A stretch of 34,223 nucleotides of DNA from CAYQQR01 sp964420035 (GTDB lineage: Bacteria; Bacteroidota; Bacteroidia; Bacteroidales; SM23-62): positions 1 to 34,223 of the forward strand of contig CAYQQR010000045.1 in assembly GCA_964420035.1 (NCBI GenBank). Reading direction: 5' to 3'. The notes below the pieces were generated by a model. The model made no database searches. It saw nothing but the letters and a program-made list of their open reading frames with translations, and was not told the origin of the DNA. This document shows, piece by piece, positions 21,575-30,440 of this stretch. Both the position numbers and the translations under genes were made by a program. Each line of letters begins with the position of its first letter. The first letter of the stretch is position 1.

Positions 21575-22999
21575 TTAATCCACAATCACCAGGGTGGGTA
21601 TCTGCTGCTCCCTCAGGAAAGGATAATATTCCAGGACCTCCTTGCTCTCGAGGATGAGCTTATCGGTCTGGCTGAGCTCGAAGGGCTCCAGGAGCCAGGA
21701 ACCGATCACCCGGTCCGTTTTTACTTTCTTTTGTCCGGTTGGATACAGGTAAGTGCGTTTGTGTTTTCCCTTTTTATATTTTTCTTCGATGATGAGCTGG
21801 CCATTCTGCCGGATCTCCCAGGTCCCGTCCATCTTTCCGTCCTTGAAACGTCCGGTAACAAAAAGCACCCCGCTTTTATCCCTCTTGATGAAAAGTTTGA
21901 GCCAGTTTCCGAAACCTTTTTGAACACCGAATTCCTCCTGGAAATAGCGGTTGTATATCACGGAAAAATCATCCTTACCATGCATCCGTATCTTCCTGTA
22001 CAGTTCCCCCCGCTCGTCATAAAATTTCCAGGTACCGGCAGGAACATCCTTACGAAAAGCAAGTTCACGGCGCAAAGTACCGTCGGGATAATAATAGAGG
22101 AACACCCCGTCCTTTTTTCCTAAAACATAATGTCCCTTTTGCAAAAGATTGAAATCCCGGTCGTAATCCCGGAAGACCCCGTTGAAATCGGTGATCAGGT
22201 CGTTCCATACCGCTTCGCGCTGGTAACATGCACGCTCCGGGGTGGTGATGCGCCACAAAGAGTCATAATGAAGTAAAACGGCCAGGTCAAAGTCCAGGAA
22301 GTTCCTGTAATACTTACTTAGATTGGTCAGACTGTCAATGGCTTCGTCCGGCAGGATTTGCGAAATAACCCTGTTTTTGACTGCTTTGTAGGTTTCAATA
22401 TCCTTCTTGGCCCGGGCCGTATCCCCTATCGCACGCCAGGCTTTGGCCCGCTGCAGATATACCACATAGTCATCAGGATTGTTCCGCAGCATCTTGCTGA
22501 AATGTACGATGGCTTCCCGGTAGCGCGACAGCCTTAAATCCTCCATCCCCCGAATGTATTCGTCGGGCATACCCGAACGGACCAGCTCGTTTCTTTGCTT
22601 TTGCTCCTTTTCCCGTAAGCGGAAATGAATGTCCATGCTCAGCCGGGCTTCTATGGGAATACCAGCTTTTTTGGCCGGTATCCAGCGGTGATTGGTCAGT
22701 TCCACCAGGCGCAGGGCCTCTTCATCCAAACGTATACCCGCAGAGCTGACAATGCGGATGTCTTTGACCTCACCCCTGGCGCTGACGCTAAAAACCACCT
22801 TTACCGTTCCCTCTATACTGTATTTAAAAGCCAATGGCGGATAAACCAGCTCCTCGTCCAGGAATTCATATAAAATCTTTGACCCCGAAGCCATGAAAAC
22901 GGGTTTGGAATCCGGCTCCGCCCCTCCTTCCTGCCCTAAAGCAGCGATCATCCGGCCCAGAAAAACAGCAGCAATCAATATCCCTCTGATCAACTTCAT
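21575..22999 (-). CDS. Protein with TonB C-terminal domain, TPR-like region and MORN/YwqK-like repeats
   Basis: A 474-residue predicted exported protein with an unusual domain order. After a signal peptide (MKLIRGILIAAVFLGRMIAALGQ) comes a TonB C-terminal fold (about residues 45-130: YPPLAFKYSIEGTVKVVFSVSARGEVKDIRIVSSAG, then LDEEALRLV and WIPAKKAGIPIEARL). A TPR-like helical pair follows (about 150-205: YREAIVHFSKMLRNNPDDYVVYLQRAKAWRAIGD). The C-terminal half has repeated GxxDGxxxYYYPDG/GKMDGTWEIRQNG-type MORN/YwqK motifs. The usual TonB membrane anchor and proline-rich span are missing, so it is unlikely to energise receptors in the standard way. The ATG at 22999 is preferred over a TTG three codons upstream. 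Confidence 0.75.
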   Translation of the reverse strand: MKLIRGILIAAVFLGRMIAALGQEGGAEPDSKPVFMASGSKILYEFLDEELVYPPLAFKYSIEGTVKVVFSVSARGEVKDIRIVSSAGIRLDEEALRLVELTNHRWIPAKKAGIPIEARLSMDIHFRLREKEQKQRNELVRSGMPDEYIRGMEDLRLSRYREAIVHFSKMLRNNPDDYVVYLQRAKAWRAIGDTARAKKDIETYKAVKNRVISQILPDEAIDSLTNLSKYYRNFLDFDLAVLLHYDSLWRITTPERACYQREAVWNDLITDFNGVFRDYDRDFNLLQKGHYVLGKKDGVFLYYYPDGTLRRELAFRKDVPAGTWKFYDERGELYRKIRMHGKDDFSVIYNRYFQEEFGVQKGFGNWLKLFIKRDKSGVLFVTGRFKDGKMDGTWEIRQNGQLIIEEKYKKGKHKRTYLYPTGQKKVKTDRVIGSWLLEPFELSQTDKLILESKEVLEYYPFLREQQIPTLVIVD

Positions 23000-23083
23000 C
23001 GGTATCAAATTTCATTTTAAAATTAATAGAATTCGTGATGATGATAAAGCTTTTGAGTGCTTTTCAGATTGATTTAACCACCC

Positions 23084-23126
23084 CTTTTCGCCGGCGCGAA
23101 AAGTACCCCTCCTTAAAAAGAAGGGG
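23084..23126 (-). terminator. Two adjacent hairpins downstream of abgT
   Basis: The first is CTTTTCGC-CGGC-GCGAAAAG (23084-23103). The second is CCCCTCCTT-AAA-AAGAAGGGG (23106-23126), which on the minus strand folds as a 9-bp stem with one G-U pair followed by TACTTTT. The second is a candidate terminator for the abgT transcript. They sit in a 330-base gap (23000-23332) that otherwise shows only a CCTCTCC/GGAGAGG repeat (about 23164-23198) and no gene. Confidence 0.4.
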
Positions 23127-23332
23127 AATTCATAATTAATTGATTACCAGTACATCTTCCCCTCTCCACCGTGTGAAGAGCGGGTCGGGGGAGAGGAAAA
23201 AATAATGAAAGGCTGGATAAAAGAAAGGGCCGGGGGGGAAGTGGTGAATTGGTATGGAAAGATAATCATTTTAATTTCAGAGCATTCTAATTGAATTATC
23301 AAGTGAAAATAAATCAACCGTGAACTTGGGCA

Positions 23333-24826
23333 TTAAATCGTAATCGGTGCATTCGGTCCGATAGGGATACCGAATGTGATCCAGATGACCAGCATGACGG
23401 TCCATAGGATAAGGAATACAAAGGTATAGGGCAACATAGTGGCGATCAGGGTTCCGATGCCTGCATTTTTATCATAACCCTGGAAAAAGGCCACGATAAG
23501 GGCAAAATAGGACATCATCGGGGAGATGATGTTGGTTACACTGTCTCCTATTCGATATACCACCTGGGTGAGTTCGGGAGAATAGCCCAGAAGCATGAAC
23601 ATGGGAATAAATACCGGGGCCATGATGGTCCATTTGGCAGAAGCACTTCCCATGAACAGATTGATCATGGCAGAAAGGAATATAAAAGCTATCATCAGGG
23701 GTATCAATCCCAGTCCGGAGGCTTGTAATACCCTGGCACCCTCGATGGCAAAGATCAGTCCCAGGTTGGTCCATTTAAAGTAAGCCACGAACTGGGCGGC
23801 GAAAAAGACCAAAACAATGTAAATGCCGAGGGTTTCCATAGACTTCCCCATGCCCCGCATTACATCCGAGTCGTTCTTCAGGGTGCCTGCTCCTATTCCG
23901 TAAGCAATGCCCATCAACCCGGCAACCAGAAAAATGATGGCGACTATCCCGTTCAGGAAAGGGCTGGTCAGGATACTTCCCGTTTCGGGATCCCTCAGGA
24001 AACCATTTGAGGGAAGCAATCCCCATAACGACAAAACCGTCAGTATGAGGGCGGTGACGGCAGCATATTTTAATCCCCGCTTTTCTTCATGAGACAAAGT
24101 TTTCAGGTCTTCCTGCTTTTCTCCCTTGTACTTTCCTAGTCTCGGAATGACAATCTTCTCTGTGACCCAGGTTCCGGCTGCAGCAATAAAAAAGGTAGAA
24201 ATAAACATGAAATAGTAATTGGCCGCTGCATTTACCCGGTAGTCGGGCTGAATGATCTGGGCGGCTTCCTGTGATAATCCTGCCAGAAGCGGATCGATGG
24301 TTCCAAGCAGCAGGTTTGCACTGTATCCTCCCGAAACCCCTGCAAAGGCCGCGGCCATTCCCGCCAGGGGATGCCTTCCCACGGCAAGGAAAATGATGGC
24401 CGAAAGGGGGACCAGCAAAACATATCCCACCTCACTGGCCGTGTTGGAAAGGATCCCCGAGAGTACAATAACAAAGGTGAGCAGGCGTTTGGGCGCGGAC
24501 AGCACGAGCAAGCGCAGAAAAGCCCCGATCAGTCCGCTGCCTTCGGCAATACCTATACCCAGCATGGCCACCAGCACCACACCCAGTGGCGCAAAACCGG
24601 TGAAATTGTCCACCATCTCTGTCAGTATCCGGTGCAGTCCTTCCCTGGAAAGCAGGTTAACCGGTTCAATGATCTCGCCGGTTGCCGGATGTTCAACAGC
24701 AATATCCAAAAGACTGGTTACACCGGAAATTAGAATAATTAATAAAGCAAAAATGGCAAATAAGGTTGCAGGGTGCGGCAGGGCATTACCAATCTTTTCA
24801 ATGACACTAAGTAAGCGGTTGACCAT
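23333..24826 (-). CDS. AbgT-family transporter (p-aminobenzoyl-glutamate/antimetabolite type)
   Basis: A 497-residue polytopic membrane protein with 11-13 predicted hydrophobic segments. Its N-terminus, IEKIGNALPHPATLFAIFALLIIL, is typical of the AbgT family (E. coli AbgT, Neisseria MtrF, Alcanivorax YdaH). Other family landmarks are GFAPLGVVLVAMLGIGIAEGSGL, the SNTASEVGYVLLVPL region with the conserved Asn-Thr-Ala-Ser, and GSASAKWTIMAPVFIPM. Family members import p-aminobenzoyl-glutamate or export sulfonamide-like folate antagonists; which applies here cannot be told from sequence. It begins 24 bases after the glutathione peroxidase gene and is likely co-transcribed with it. Confidence 0.9.
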   Translation of the reverse strand: MVNRLLSVIEKIGNALPHPATLFAIFALLIILISGVTSLLDIAVEHPATGEIIEPVNLLSREGLHRILTEMVDNFTGFAPLGVVLVAMLGIGIAEGSGLIGAFLRLLVLSAPKRLLTFVIVLSGILSNTASEVGYVLLVPLSAIIFLAVGRHPLAGMAAAFAGVSGGYSANLLLGTIDPLLAGLSQEAAQIIQPDYRVNAAANYYFMFISTFFIAAAGTWVTEKIVIPRLGKYKGEKQEDLKTLSHEEKRGLKYAAVTALILTVLSLWGLLPSNGFLRDPETGSILTSPFLNGIVAIIFLVAGLMGIAYGIGAGTLKNDSDVMRGMGKSMETLGIYIVLVFFAAQFVAYFKWTNLGLIFAIEGARVLQASGLGLIPLMIAFIFLSAMINLFMGSASAKWTIMAPVFIPMFMLLGYSPELTQVVYRIGDSVTNIISPMMSYFALIVAFFQGYDKNAGIGTLIATMLPYTFVFLILWTVMLVIWITFGIPIGPNAPITI

Positions 24827-24850
24827 GTTGGTTTTGGGATTCTGATGTTT

Positions 24851-25399
24851 CTATGAGCTGTTACCGGTAATCCAATCAATAATACGCCCGGAGTTAGGTT
24901 TTTCACGGGAATAGGCGACATCCACCAGATTTCCGTTCTCATCGATCAGATACTTCTGGAAGTTCCATTTCACCTCCGAATCCATCACTCCGTTCAATTC
25001 TTTAGTGGTAAGCCACTTGTATAAAGGATGCATATCGTCCCCTTTAACGGATATCTTGGACATCATGGGGAAAGTCACTCCATAATTGATCCTGCAAAAT
25101 TCTGCAATCTCTTCATTGGATCCGGGTTCCTGGTTCTTAAAATTGTTGGCAGGAAAACCAATGATCATGAAATCTTCCCCTCCATACTCTTCATACAAAG
25201 CCTGAAGATCTTCGTATTGGGGGGTAAAACCGCATTTGGAAGCGGTATTGACCACCATAAGCTTTTTGCCTTTCAGATCGGCCATATTGAATTCCTCACC
25301 CCTGATGGTTTTTACCTTGAAACCATGAAAGTCACTTTGAGACCGGGCAAGGTTCCCAAGAAAGGATATCACAAGGAGGGTTAATAGTATTCTCTTCAT
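24851..25399 (-). CDS. Glutathione peroxidase-family protein with signal peptide
   Basis: A 182-residue thiol peroxidase. The N-terminus (MKRILLTLLVISFLGNLARSQ) is a signal peptide, so the enzyme should act in the periplasm. The catalytic cysteine is C56 in NTASKCGFTPQY (cysteine, not selenocysteine). The second conserved segment is GFPANNFKNQEPGSNEEI (Q90), and the Trp is in VKWNFQKYLID. C102 in EFC is a possible resolving cysteine, as in thioredoxin-dependent members, so glutathione may not be the real electron donor. It is divergent from the acylphosphatase gene across a 55-base gap and upstream of abgT. Confidence 0.9.
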   Translation of the reverse strand: MKRILLTLLVISFLGNLARSQSDFHGFKVKTIRGEEFNMADLKGKKLMVVNTASKCGFTPQYEDLQALYEEYGGEDFMIIGFPANNFKNQEPGSNEEIAEFCRINYGVTFPMMSKISVKGDDMHPLYKWLTTKELNGVMDSEVKWNFQKYLIDENGNLVDVAYSREKPNSGRIIDWITGNSS

Positions 25400-25454
25400 T
25401 TTCGCGTATTTTCGTTAATAAATCAGAACACGAATATATCAAGAATTGTTCAAG

Positions 25455-25724
25455 ATGAAACATCTTAATATTACCATAAAGGGTCGTGTCCAGGGCGTGG
25501 GTTTCCGTTATTCGGCCCTGCAAAAGGCCCGGGAAATGGATATCAATGGTTTTATACGCAATACGTCGGGCGGGGATGTGTACATGGAGATAGAAGGCGA
25601 CCACGATCAGGTCGATCAGTTTTTGTCCTGGTGCTACCAGGGTCCCCCCATGGCCCATATACAAAAAGTAGACTACCAGGAATCCGACTTCGAGGGATTC
25701 CGTGATTTCAGGATACTGCATTGA
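25455..25724 (+). CDS. Acylphosphatase
   Basis: An 89-residue acylphosphatase that hydrolyses the carboxyl-phosphate bond of acyl phosphates. The signature is GRVQGVGFRYS with substrate-binding R18, plus GFIRNTSGGDVYMEIEG with catalytic N36. Length is typical of the family. The ATG at 25455 is chosen over a TTG three codons earlier. The 3' end overlaps the convergent cstA gene by 17 bases. Confidence 0.92.
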   Translation: MKHLNITIKGRVQGVGFRYSALQKAREMDINGFIRNTSGGDVYMEIEGDHDQVDQFLSWCYQGPPMAHIQKVDYQESDFEGFRDFRILH

Positions 25725-27438
25725 TCCGGGGCTTTTTTTTTCCTTTGCGGAGCAGTGCAGCCGACCCGGATATCAGCAACCAAAAAGTTAGGAACAGGAT
25801 CACAACCGATAACACCGAGAGCAGCATATCGCGATCGGCAATAAAAATGAGCAGGTTATTGAACATGGCCCAGATGGTAATGACCAGTACAAAAAGCATG
25901 GGCAAGGCGGTATAATATACATTTTTATTTTTTGTGTACAGATACAGGGATACAACACCCAGGGCCAGGGCGGCCAGCAACTGGTTCAGCGATCCGAACA
26001 GGGGCCAGAGCATCATGGCGCCGGAAGCACCGGACTTAACATAGGCCATTGCTGCTGCAGCCAGCACAATGAAAAAGCTTGAAAAATAACGGTTATTGAC
26101 CGGCTTACGCACCCTGCCCTGCCGGTCCTTGAAGATCTCCTGCAGGGAAAGCCGCTGGATCCTCGCGGCAGAATCCAGGGTGGTGTTGGCAAAGCTGACG
26201 ATAAACACGGCAATCAGGGAAGCTCCGAAGGTAATTGGAATGCCCAGACTGTTGAAAAGATTTGCAGCACCGGTAACGAAAGCATCCAGTTTGGCCCCCA
26301 GACCGGAAGCCGCCGACCAGGATGCATAGTGATGGATATAGGCCCCTGTACCGGTATATCGAATGCCCTCGTCGACCAGTCCGAGCCCCAGCCCGCCTGC
26401 TATTGAAAGGATGACCAGTACAGCCAGCAGACTTTCCCAAAGCATCCCCCCGTATCCTATAAAAAAGGTATCTTTTTCCTTGTTCACCTGCTTGACCGTC
26501 GTGCCGGAACTGGCCAGGGAATGAAAACCCGAAATGGCACCGCAGGCTATGGTAATAAAAAGAAGGGGCATCATGGAAGGCACATCGCTTCCGGGAGCCG
26601 TGGCTTCAGGATTGATGGCGGGTGCAGTGATACCGGGATGGGCGACCAGCAATCCCAATACCAGCAGGAAGACGGCAACCAGGAGCTGATGGGCATTGAT
26701 GTAGTCCCTCGGCTGCAATAGTTTGTGTACCGGAAGAGTGCTGGCGATATAGACATAGATGAACAGGATCAGCGACCAGGTCACCACCGCCGAGCCATTG
26801 ACAGGAGGCACCCGGATGGGAATCAGGGTTCCTATGTAAATACTTGCATACATCATGACCACCGCAAGGATGGAAAACAGCAGGTCATGCTTCCCTTTGC
26901 GGATCTGCCAGCCCAGCCATACGGCAATGGGTATTTGCATCCAGACGGGCAATACGGCTTCGGGATAAAGATCGAACAAAACCCCCACGATCATGGCAAA
27001 GACAGAAAGAACGATGAACAACAATAATTGCATTATGAACTGAAAGACATAGCGGGTTCCGGGAGAGATCACGTCCCCTGTAAGATCCCCGATCGTCTTT
27101 CCCTTGCTTCTGGCAGAAACCATTAGGGTGGAAAAATCATGGACCGCTCCCATGAAGATGGATCCCAGGACCACCCATGTAAAAGCAGGCAGCCAGCCCC
27201 AGATGATCCCGATGGCCGGTCCGACGATCGGACCCAATCCGGCAATGGTGGTAAAATGATGGCCGAAGATGATGTGTTTTTTGGAAGGGACATAATCCAC
27301 CCCGTCACTGAATTCGTGCGAAGGCATCAGGTTGTTGTCGTCCAGCCTGAATAATTTTCTGGCTATGTACCGGCCATAGGTATAATAGGCTACCAGGTAA
27401 GCAAGGATTGCCATGATGGCCAGGATCAGGGAATTCAT
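25708..27438 (-). CDS. cstA: CstA-family carbon starvation / peptide (pyruvate) transporter
   Basis: A 576-residue polytopic membrane protein of the CstA family, implicated in peptide and pyruvate uptake during carbon limitation. Landmarks are YTYGRYIARKLFRLDD, SDGVDYVPSKKHIIFGHHFTTIAGLGPIVGPAIG and AFTWVVLGSIFMGAVHDFSTLM in the N-terminal half, CGAISGFHSLASSGTTVKQ centrally, and SFANTTLDSAARIQRLSLQEI in the C-terminal half. About 16 hydrophobic segments are visible. It is shorter than E. coli CstA (about 700 residues) but normal for Bacteroidota. The ATG at 27438 begins the first transmembrane helix. Confidence 0.9.
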   Translation of the reverse strand: MNSLILAIMAILAYLVAYYTYGRYIARKLFRLDDNNLMPSHEFSDGVDYVPSKKHIIFGHHFTTIAGLGPIVGPAIGIIWGWLPAFTWVVLGSIFMGAVHDFSTLMVSARSKGKTIGDLTGDVISPGTRYVFQFIMQLLLFIVLSVFAMIVGVLFDLYPEAVLPVWMQIPIAVWLGWQIRKGKHDLLFSILAVVMMYASIYIGTLIPIRVPPVNGSAVVTWSLILFIYVYIASTLPVHKLLQPRDYINAHQLLVAVFLLVLGLLVAHPGITAPAINPEATAPGSDVPSMMPLLFITIACGAISGFHSLASSGTTVKQVNKEKDTFFIGYGGMLWESLLAVLVILSIAGGLGLGLVDEGIRYTGTGAYIHHYASWSAASGLGAKLDAFVTGAANLFNSLGIPITFGASLIAVFIVSFANTTLDSAARIQRLSLQEIFKDRQGRVRKPVNNRYFSSFFIVLAAAAMAYVKSGASGAMMLWPLFGSLNQLLAALALGVVSLYLYTKNKNVYYTALPMLFVLVITIWAMFNNLLIFIADRDMLLSVLSVVILFLTFWLLISGSAALLRKGKKKPRINAVS

Positions 27439-27469
27439 TTTCGTCTATGGAATTGGAAAATTAACAGAA

Positions 27470-27550
27470 GATTAAGGGATTAAACATAATAATTCTTTAG
27501 TTTTTTACTCTTAATCCCTTAATCCCTTAATCTATTAATCTTTTAATCTT
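27470..27550. repeat. 8-bp tandem repeat with inverted partner between batE and cstA
   Basis: Five tandem units of TTAATCNN (TTAATCCC twice, TTAATCTA, TTAATCTT twice) lie at 27511-27550. GATTAAGGGATTAA at 27470-27483 is the exact reverse complement of 27511-27524 (14 bp, 27-base loop). The structure follows the last Bat gene and precedes cstA on the same strand, so it may end the Bat transcript or be a slippage-prone spacer. Confidence 0.6.
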
Positions 27551-27586
27551 TGTTATCAATAATGATAAAAATATCAATTAATTTCT

Positions 27587-28354
27587 TTAATAGATCTTCA
27601 GCAGATATTCCTGTTTGATCCAGCCCCTGTTGCCATCTGCAATCTCAATCTCCCTCCAAACGCCGATGGAATCTCTGAGATTTACCTTCGTGCCTTCGTG
27701 AAGGATGAATAATTCGGTTCCCTTTTCATCCGGTGCACTCTTTACGGAAACACTGGGTGAGGCGATCAAGGCTCCGGGATGATCACGCAGATACTTGGTA
27801 TGACTGTATGAGCAACTGAAAGAAAGAATAGCCGTTAGCAACATAATCACCCCAAACCAGAAGGACAATCTTTGCAATCCGGGCCGCCCGGAAAAGAAGT
27901 AAACCAAAAGCAGTCCCAGACCCAGACCAAAACTGATCATGGAGAGCCATGCCCATGTGTTGGGATGCAGCCACCTTACCAGCTGATGGTGCCAGCGGTT
28001 AAGAAAAAATTCGGGGATGGCTTCAATTTCATCCACCACGAATTCACGGGCTATATTGAGATTATGCCGGATTTCTTCATCATTGGGATCCAGAAGATAG
28101 GCCCGTTCATAGTTAAGCAGGGCCCTGACGAAATTGTTGGTGCGGTAATAGGCATTACCCAGGTTGAAATAAAGTCCGGCACTTACATATCCTGAGTCAA
28201 TAATGGTTTCATAAGTTATGATGGCTTCTTCATAGGCTTTGGAGCTGTAAAACTTATTTCCCTGGCGGACCAGTGAATCCGGGTCAAAACCAGCCATGGT
28301 GCTGCTTATTGAAAATACAAAAAAACCTATAAGGACATCTGTTCTCTTCATCAT
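27587..28354 (-). CDS. batE: BatE: TPR and SH3-like protein of the Bat operon
   Basis: A 255-residue protein with a signal-type N-terminus. TPR repeats occupy about residues 25-110 (LYFNLGNAYYRTNNFVRALLNYERAYLLDPNDEEIRHNL). Two transmembrane segments lie at about 133-153 and 162-182. A C-terminal SH3b-like domain has the pattern VKSAPDEKGTELFILHEGTKVNL followed by WREIEIADGNRGWIKQEYL. This is the BatE layout. It is the last gene of the operon, and its ATG overlaps the batD TGA (ATGA). In Bacteroides and Leptospira the Bat genes are linked to oxygen or stress tolerance, but the biochemical role is not settled. Confidence 0.88.
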   Translation of the reverse strand: MMKRTDVLIGFFVFSISSTMAGFDPDSLVRQGNKFYSSKAYEEAIITYETIIDSGYVSAGLYFNLGNAYYRTNNFVRALLNYERAYLLDPNDEEIRHNLNIAREFVVDEIEAIPEFFLNRWHHQLVRWLHPNTWAWLSMISFGLGLGLLLVYFFSGRPGLQRLSFWFGVIMLLTAILSFSCSYSHTKYLRDHPGALIASPSVSVKSAPDEKGTELFILHEGTKVNLRDSIGVWREIEIADGNRGWIKQEYLLKIY

Positions 28355-30171
28355 CTGATGGCTTTTTCAAGTTCACTGATGCAGGCTGTTGCATCATGAT
28401 AGGTTTGCTTGAGATCTTCCTTGCCACCTGCCGGGGCATACTGCGCAAACTGGGAGCGGTCAATAATTTTAAAATAATCCTCCATGAGCTGCTCCTTCAC
28501 TTTCCTCTGTACCAGCTTTTCCTCTGCCAGTTCCCTTGATATCTCAGAGCGTTGTATGTTCAGCTTATCTGCAAGATAGCCCCACAAAGCCTGCAGTATG
28601 GCATTATAGAATCCGGAAGCCTCTCCCTCACGAAGGGCTTTGGAGGCTTTGGCAAGTCTTTTCCTGGCCACCCTGGCAGCTTTTTTATTTTTCACGCCCT
28701 CCGGATCAGACATTCTGCGGATATGCTGTCTCCTGAGGAATATAATGAATCCGAAGAGGAGGAATACAAGTACATAATAAAGGTAAAAACCCATTTGCCC
28801 GAAAAGAAGATGACCTTTCAGACGCAAGTCCAGCGGACGGGTTTTAATAAACAGAATATCGTCTGCCAGATATCGTAAACCTTCCTTGCCGGTTATTATC
28901 ACAGAACCCTGATCCCCCCGTTCTTCGGATGGACTGATCTCGAAAAGTATTTCGCTGGAACGCGGGGTTTTGTATTTTTCTGATCTAGGATCGAAATAGC
29001 TGAATTCAACCGGCGGAATCCTGTAATTCCCGGCATGTCTTGGTATCATGAGATATTCGAATCGTATACTGCCTCTGGAGCCGGCATCCGTGTTTTTTAT
29101 ACTGGTGTTTACCCGGGGATCATAGCTTTCAAAATCCGGGGGGAACTTAATCCCCGGGGCCTGGACCAGGTGCAGGTTTCCATTTCCGGAAACATTCACA
29201 CTCAAGGTGATGGCATCGTTTTCACTGACCGATGTCTTATCTGTGGAAACATTCATGGTAAAGCTACCCACGGCCCCGGTGTAGCTTACAGGTTCGGGTT
29301 TTGGCAAAGCTTTTACCCGGATGCTTACCGGATTGCTGGTCAACATTTTACTGACAGACCGGTAGCCTGAAGAAAAGAAATCGTCGAACAAGCTTCCACT
29401 GGGTTCTCTCCTTTGCCTGTAGAAAGTTTCAAGCCGGTACGGCTCTATATTAATTTCACCGGTCTGCTGAGGAAACAGAAGCACCTTGTCAATGATACCG
29501 GTATTGTAAATCTTCCCGTTCAGGTTTTCACGCTGCAGACTGATCTGGCTGGGTGTTTCGATATCCTGGGTAAAGAAGCCGTCATAGGAAGGGGGTTCGT
29601 TCTGGCCCAGACCGGTCAGGCTTACCCGGGTGTAAATCTTGACAGTCATTTGAATGGCTTCTCCCAGATATACCGTGGTTCTGTCGGGGATCAGCCTCAG
29701 AAAAAGATCTCCCTGCTCCGGACCGGTATCCCCGGTGGGTTCCTGTTCGGAGGGTCGAGACCGGGAGGATGTGCTCTGATTCTGGCCTCCTCCGACCACT
29801 TCTATTTCAACCGGTTCGGTTGTATAGGTCTTTCCATCAACCTCGATGGATGCTTCAGGAATCACAAATTTGCCTTCCCGCGTGGCTTCCAGAACATAGA
29901 TTATGTTGTATGTCGTGCTCCGTGTAACTTCCCCATTGATGATCTGTACGCTGCTGCTGCTCTGGGTACTCGGCCCCATCAATATCCTGAAATCTTTTAT
30001 TTCAGGGGCCCGGAAAGCGGTCCCCTTACCGGAATTCAGCGTGAGGGTCAGGTTAAAACGCTCCCCTACCTCCACCACGCCCGGTGCTGAAGCCGTAAAA
30101 CGAATGTCCTGGGCCTGGAGGCAGGCGGAGGCAAATAAAAAAGTCAGAACTATGCTTATTGGGCGTAACAT
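28351..30171 (-). CDS. batD: BatD: exported beta-rich protein of the Bat operon
   Basis: A 606-residue BatD. A signal peptide ending in CLQAQ is followed by repeated Ig-like beta domains through about residue 420 (typical phrases: FTASAPGVVEVGERFNLTLTL, and GDLFLRLIPDRTTVYLGEAIQM). A transmembrane helix lies at about 455-475, followed by a cytoplasmic helical tail (RKRLAKASKALREGE). Most of the protein would lie in the periplasm. The ATG is at 30171; immediately upstream is the long 8-bp repeat array, the only sizeable gap within this operon. Its stop overlaps the batE start. Confidence 0.9.
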   Translation of the reverse strand: MLRPISIVLTFLFASACLQAQDIRFTASAPGVVEVGERFNLTLTLNSGKGTAFRAPEIKDFRILMGPSTQSSSSVQIINGEVTRSTTYNIIYVLEATREGKFVIPEASIEVDGKTYTTEPVEIEVVGGGQNQSTSSRSRPSEQEPTGDTGPEQGDLFLRLIPDRTTVYLGEAIQMTVKIYTRVSLTGLGQNEPPSYDGFFTQDIETPSQISLQRENLNGKIYNTGIIDKVLLFPQQTGEINIEPYRLETFYRQRREPSGSLFDDFFSSGYRSVSKMLTSNPVSIRVKALPKPEPVSYTGAVGSFTMNVSTDKTSVSENDAITLSVNVSGNGNLHLVQAPGIKFPPDFESYDPRVNTSIKNTDAGSRGSIRFEYLMIPRHAGNYRIPPVEFSYFDPRSEKYKTPRSSEILFEISPSEERGDQGSVIITGKEGLRYLADDILFIKTRPLDLRLKGHLLFGQMGFYLYYVLVFLLFGFIIFLRRQHIRRMSDPEGVKNKKAARVARKRLAKASKALREGEASGFYNAILQALWGYLADKLNIQRSEISRELAEEKLVQRKVKEQLMEDYFKIIDRSQFAQYAPAGGKEDLKQTYHDATACISELEKAIR

Positions 30172-30176
30172 AAATT

Positions 30177-30440
30177 TGTCTCAATGTCTCATCGTCTCAA
30201 TGTCTCATTGTCTCATCGTCTCAATGTCTCATTGTCTCATCGTCTCAATGTCTCATCGTCTCAATGTCTCAATGTCTCATCGTCTCAATGTCTCAATGTC
30301 TCAATGTCTCAATGTCTCAATGTCTCAATGTCTCAATGTCTCATCGTCTCATCGTCTCAATGTCTCATTGTCTCATTGTCTCATCGTCTCAATGTCTCAA
30401 TGTCTCATTGTCTCATCGTCTCAATGTCTCATTGTCTCAA
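30177..30440. repeat. 33-copy 8-bp tandem array before batD
   Basis: The hexamer GTCTCA repeats with a two-base spacer that is AT, TC or TT, giving 33 consecutive 8-bp units (264 bp) with no length variation and one degenerate unit after (TGTCTGTC). It begins five bases upstream of the batD ATG and lies wholly in the batC-batD gap. On the mRNA strand each unit contains UGAGAC, preceded by A in every unit with a TC or TT spacer, so AUGA (start/stop overlap) recurs through the array. The remaining gap (30445-30479) has CCAG-rich DNA. Confidence 0.95.

Noticed and set aside
23164..23198. CCTCTCC/GGAGAGG repeat as a terminator for abgT
   Set aside because: On the minus strand the T-run comes before the stem, not after it; the hairpin at 23106-23126 fits better.
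29413..30090. 225-residue plus-strand frame opposite batD
   Set aside because: It is antisense to the conserved BatD coding sequence and has no recognisable domain.
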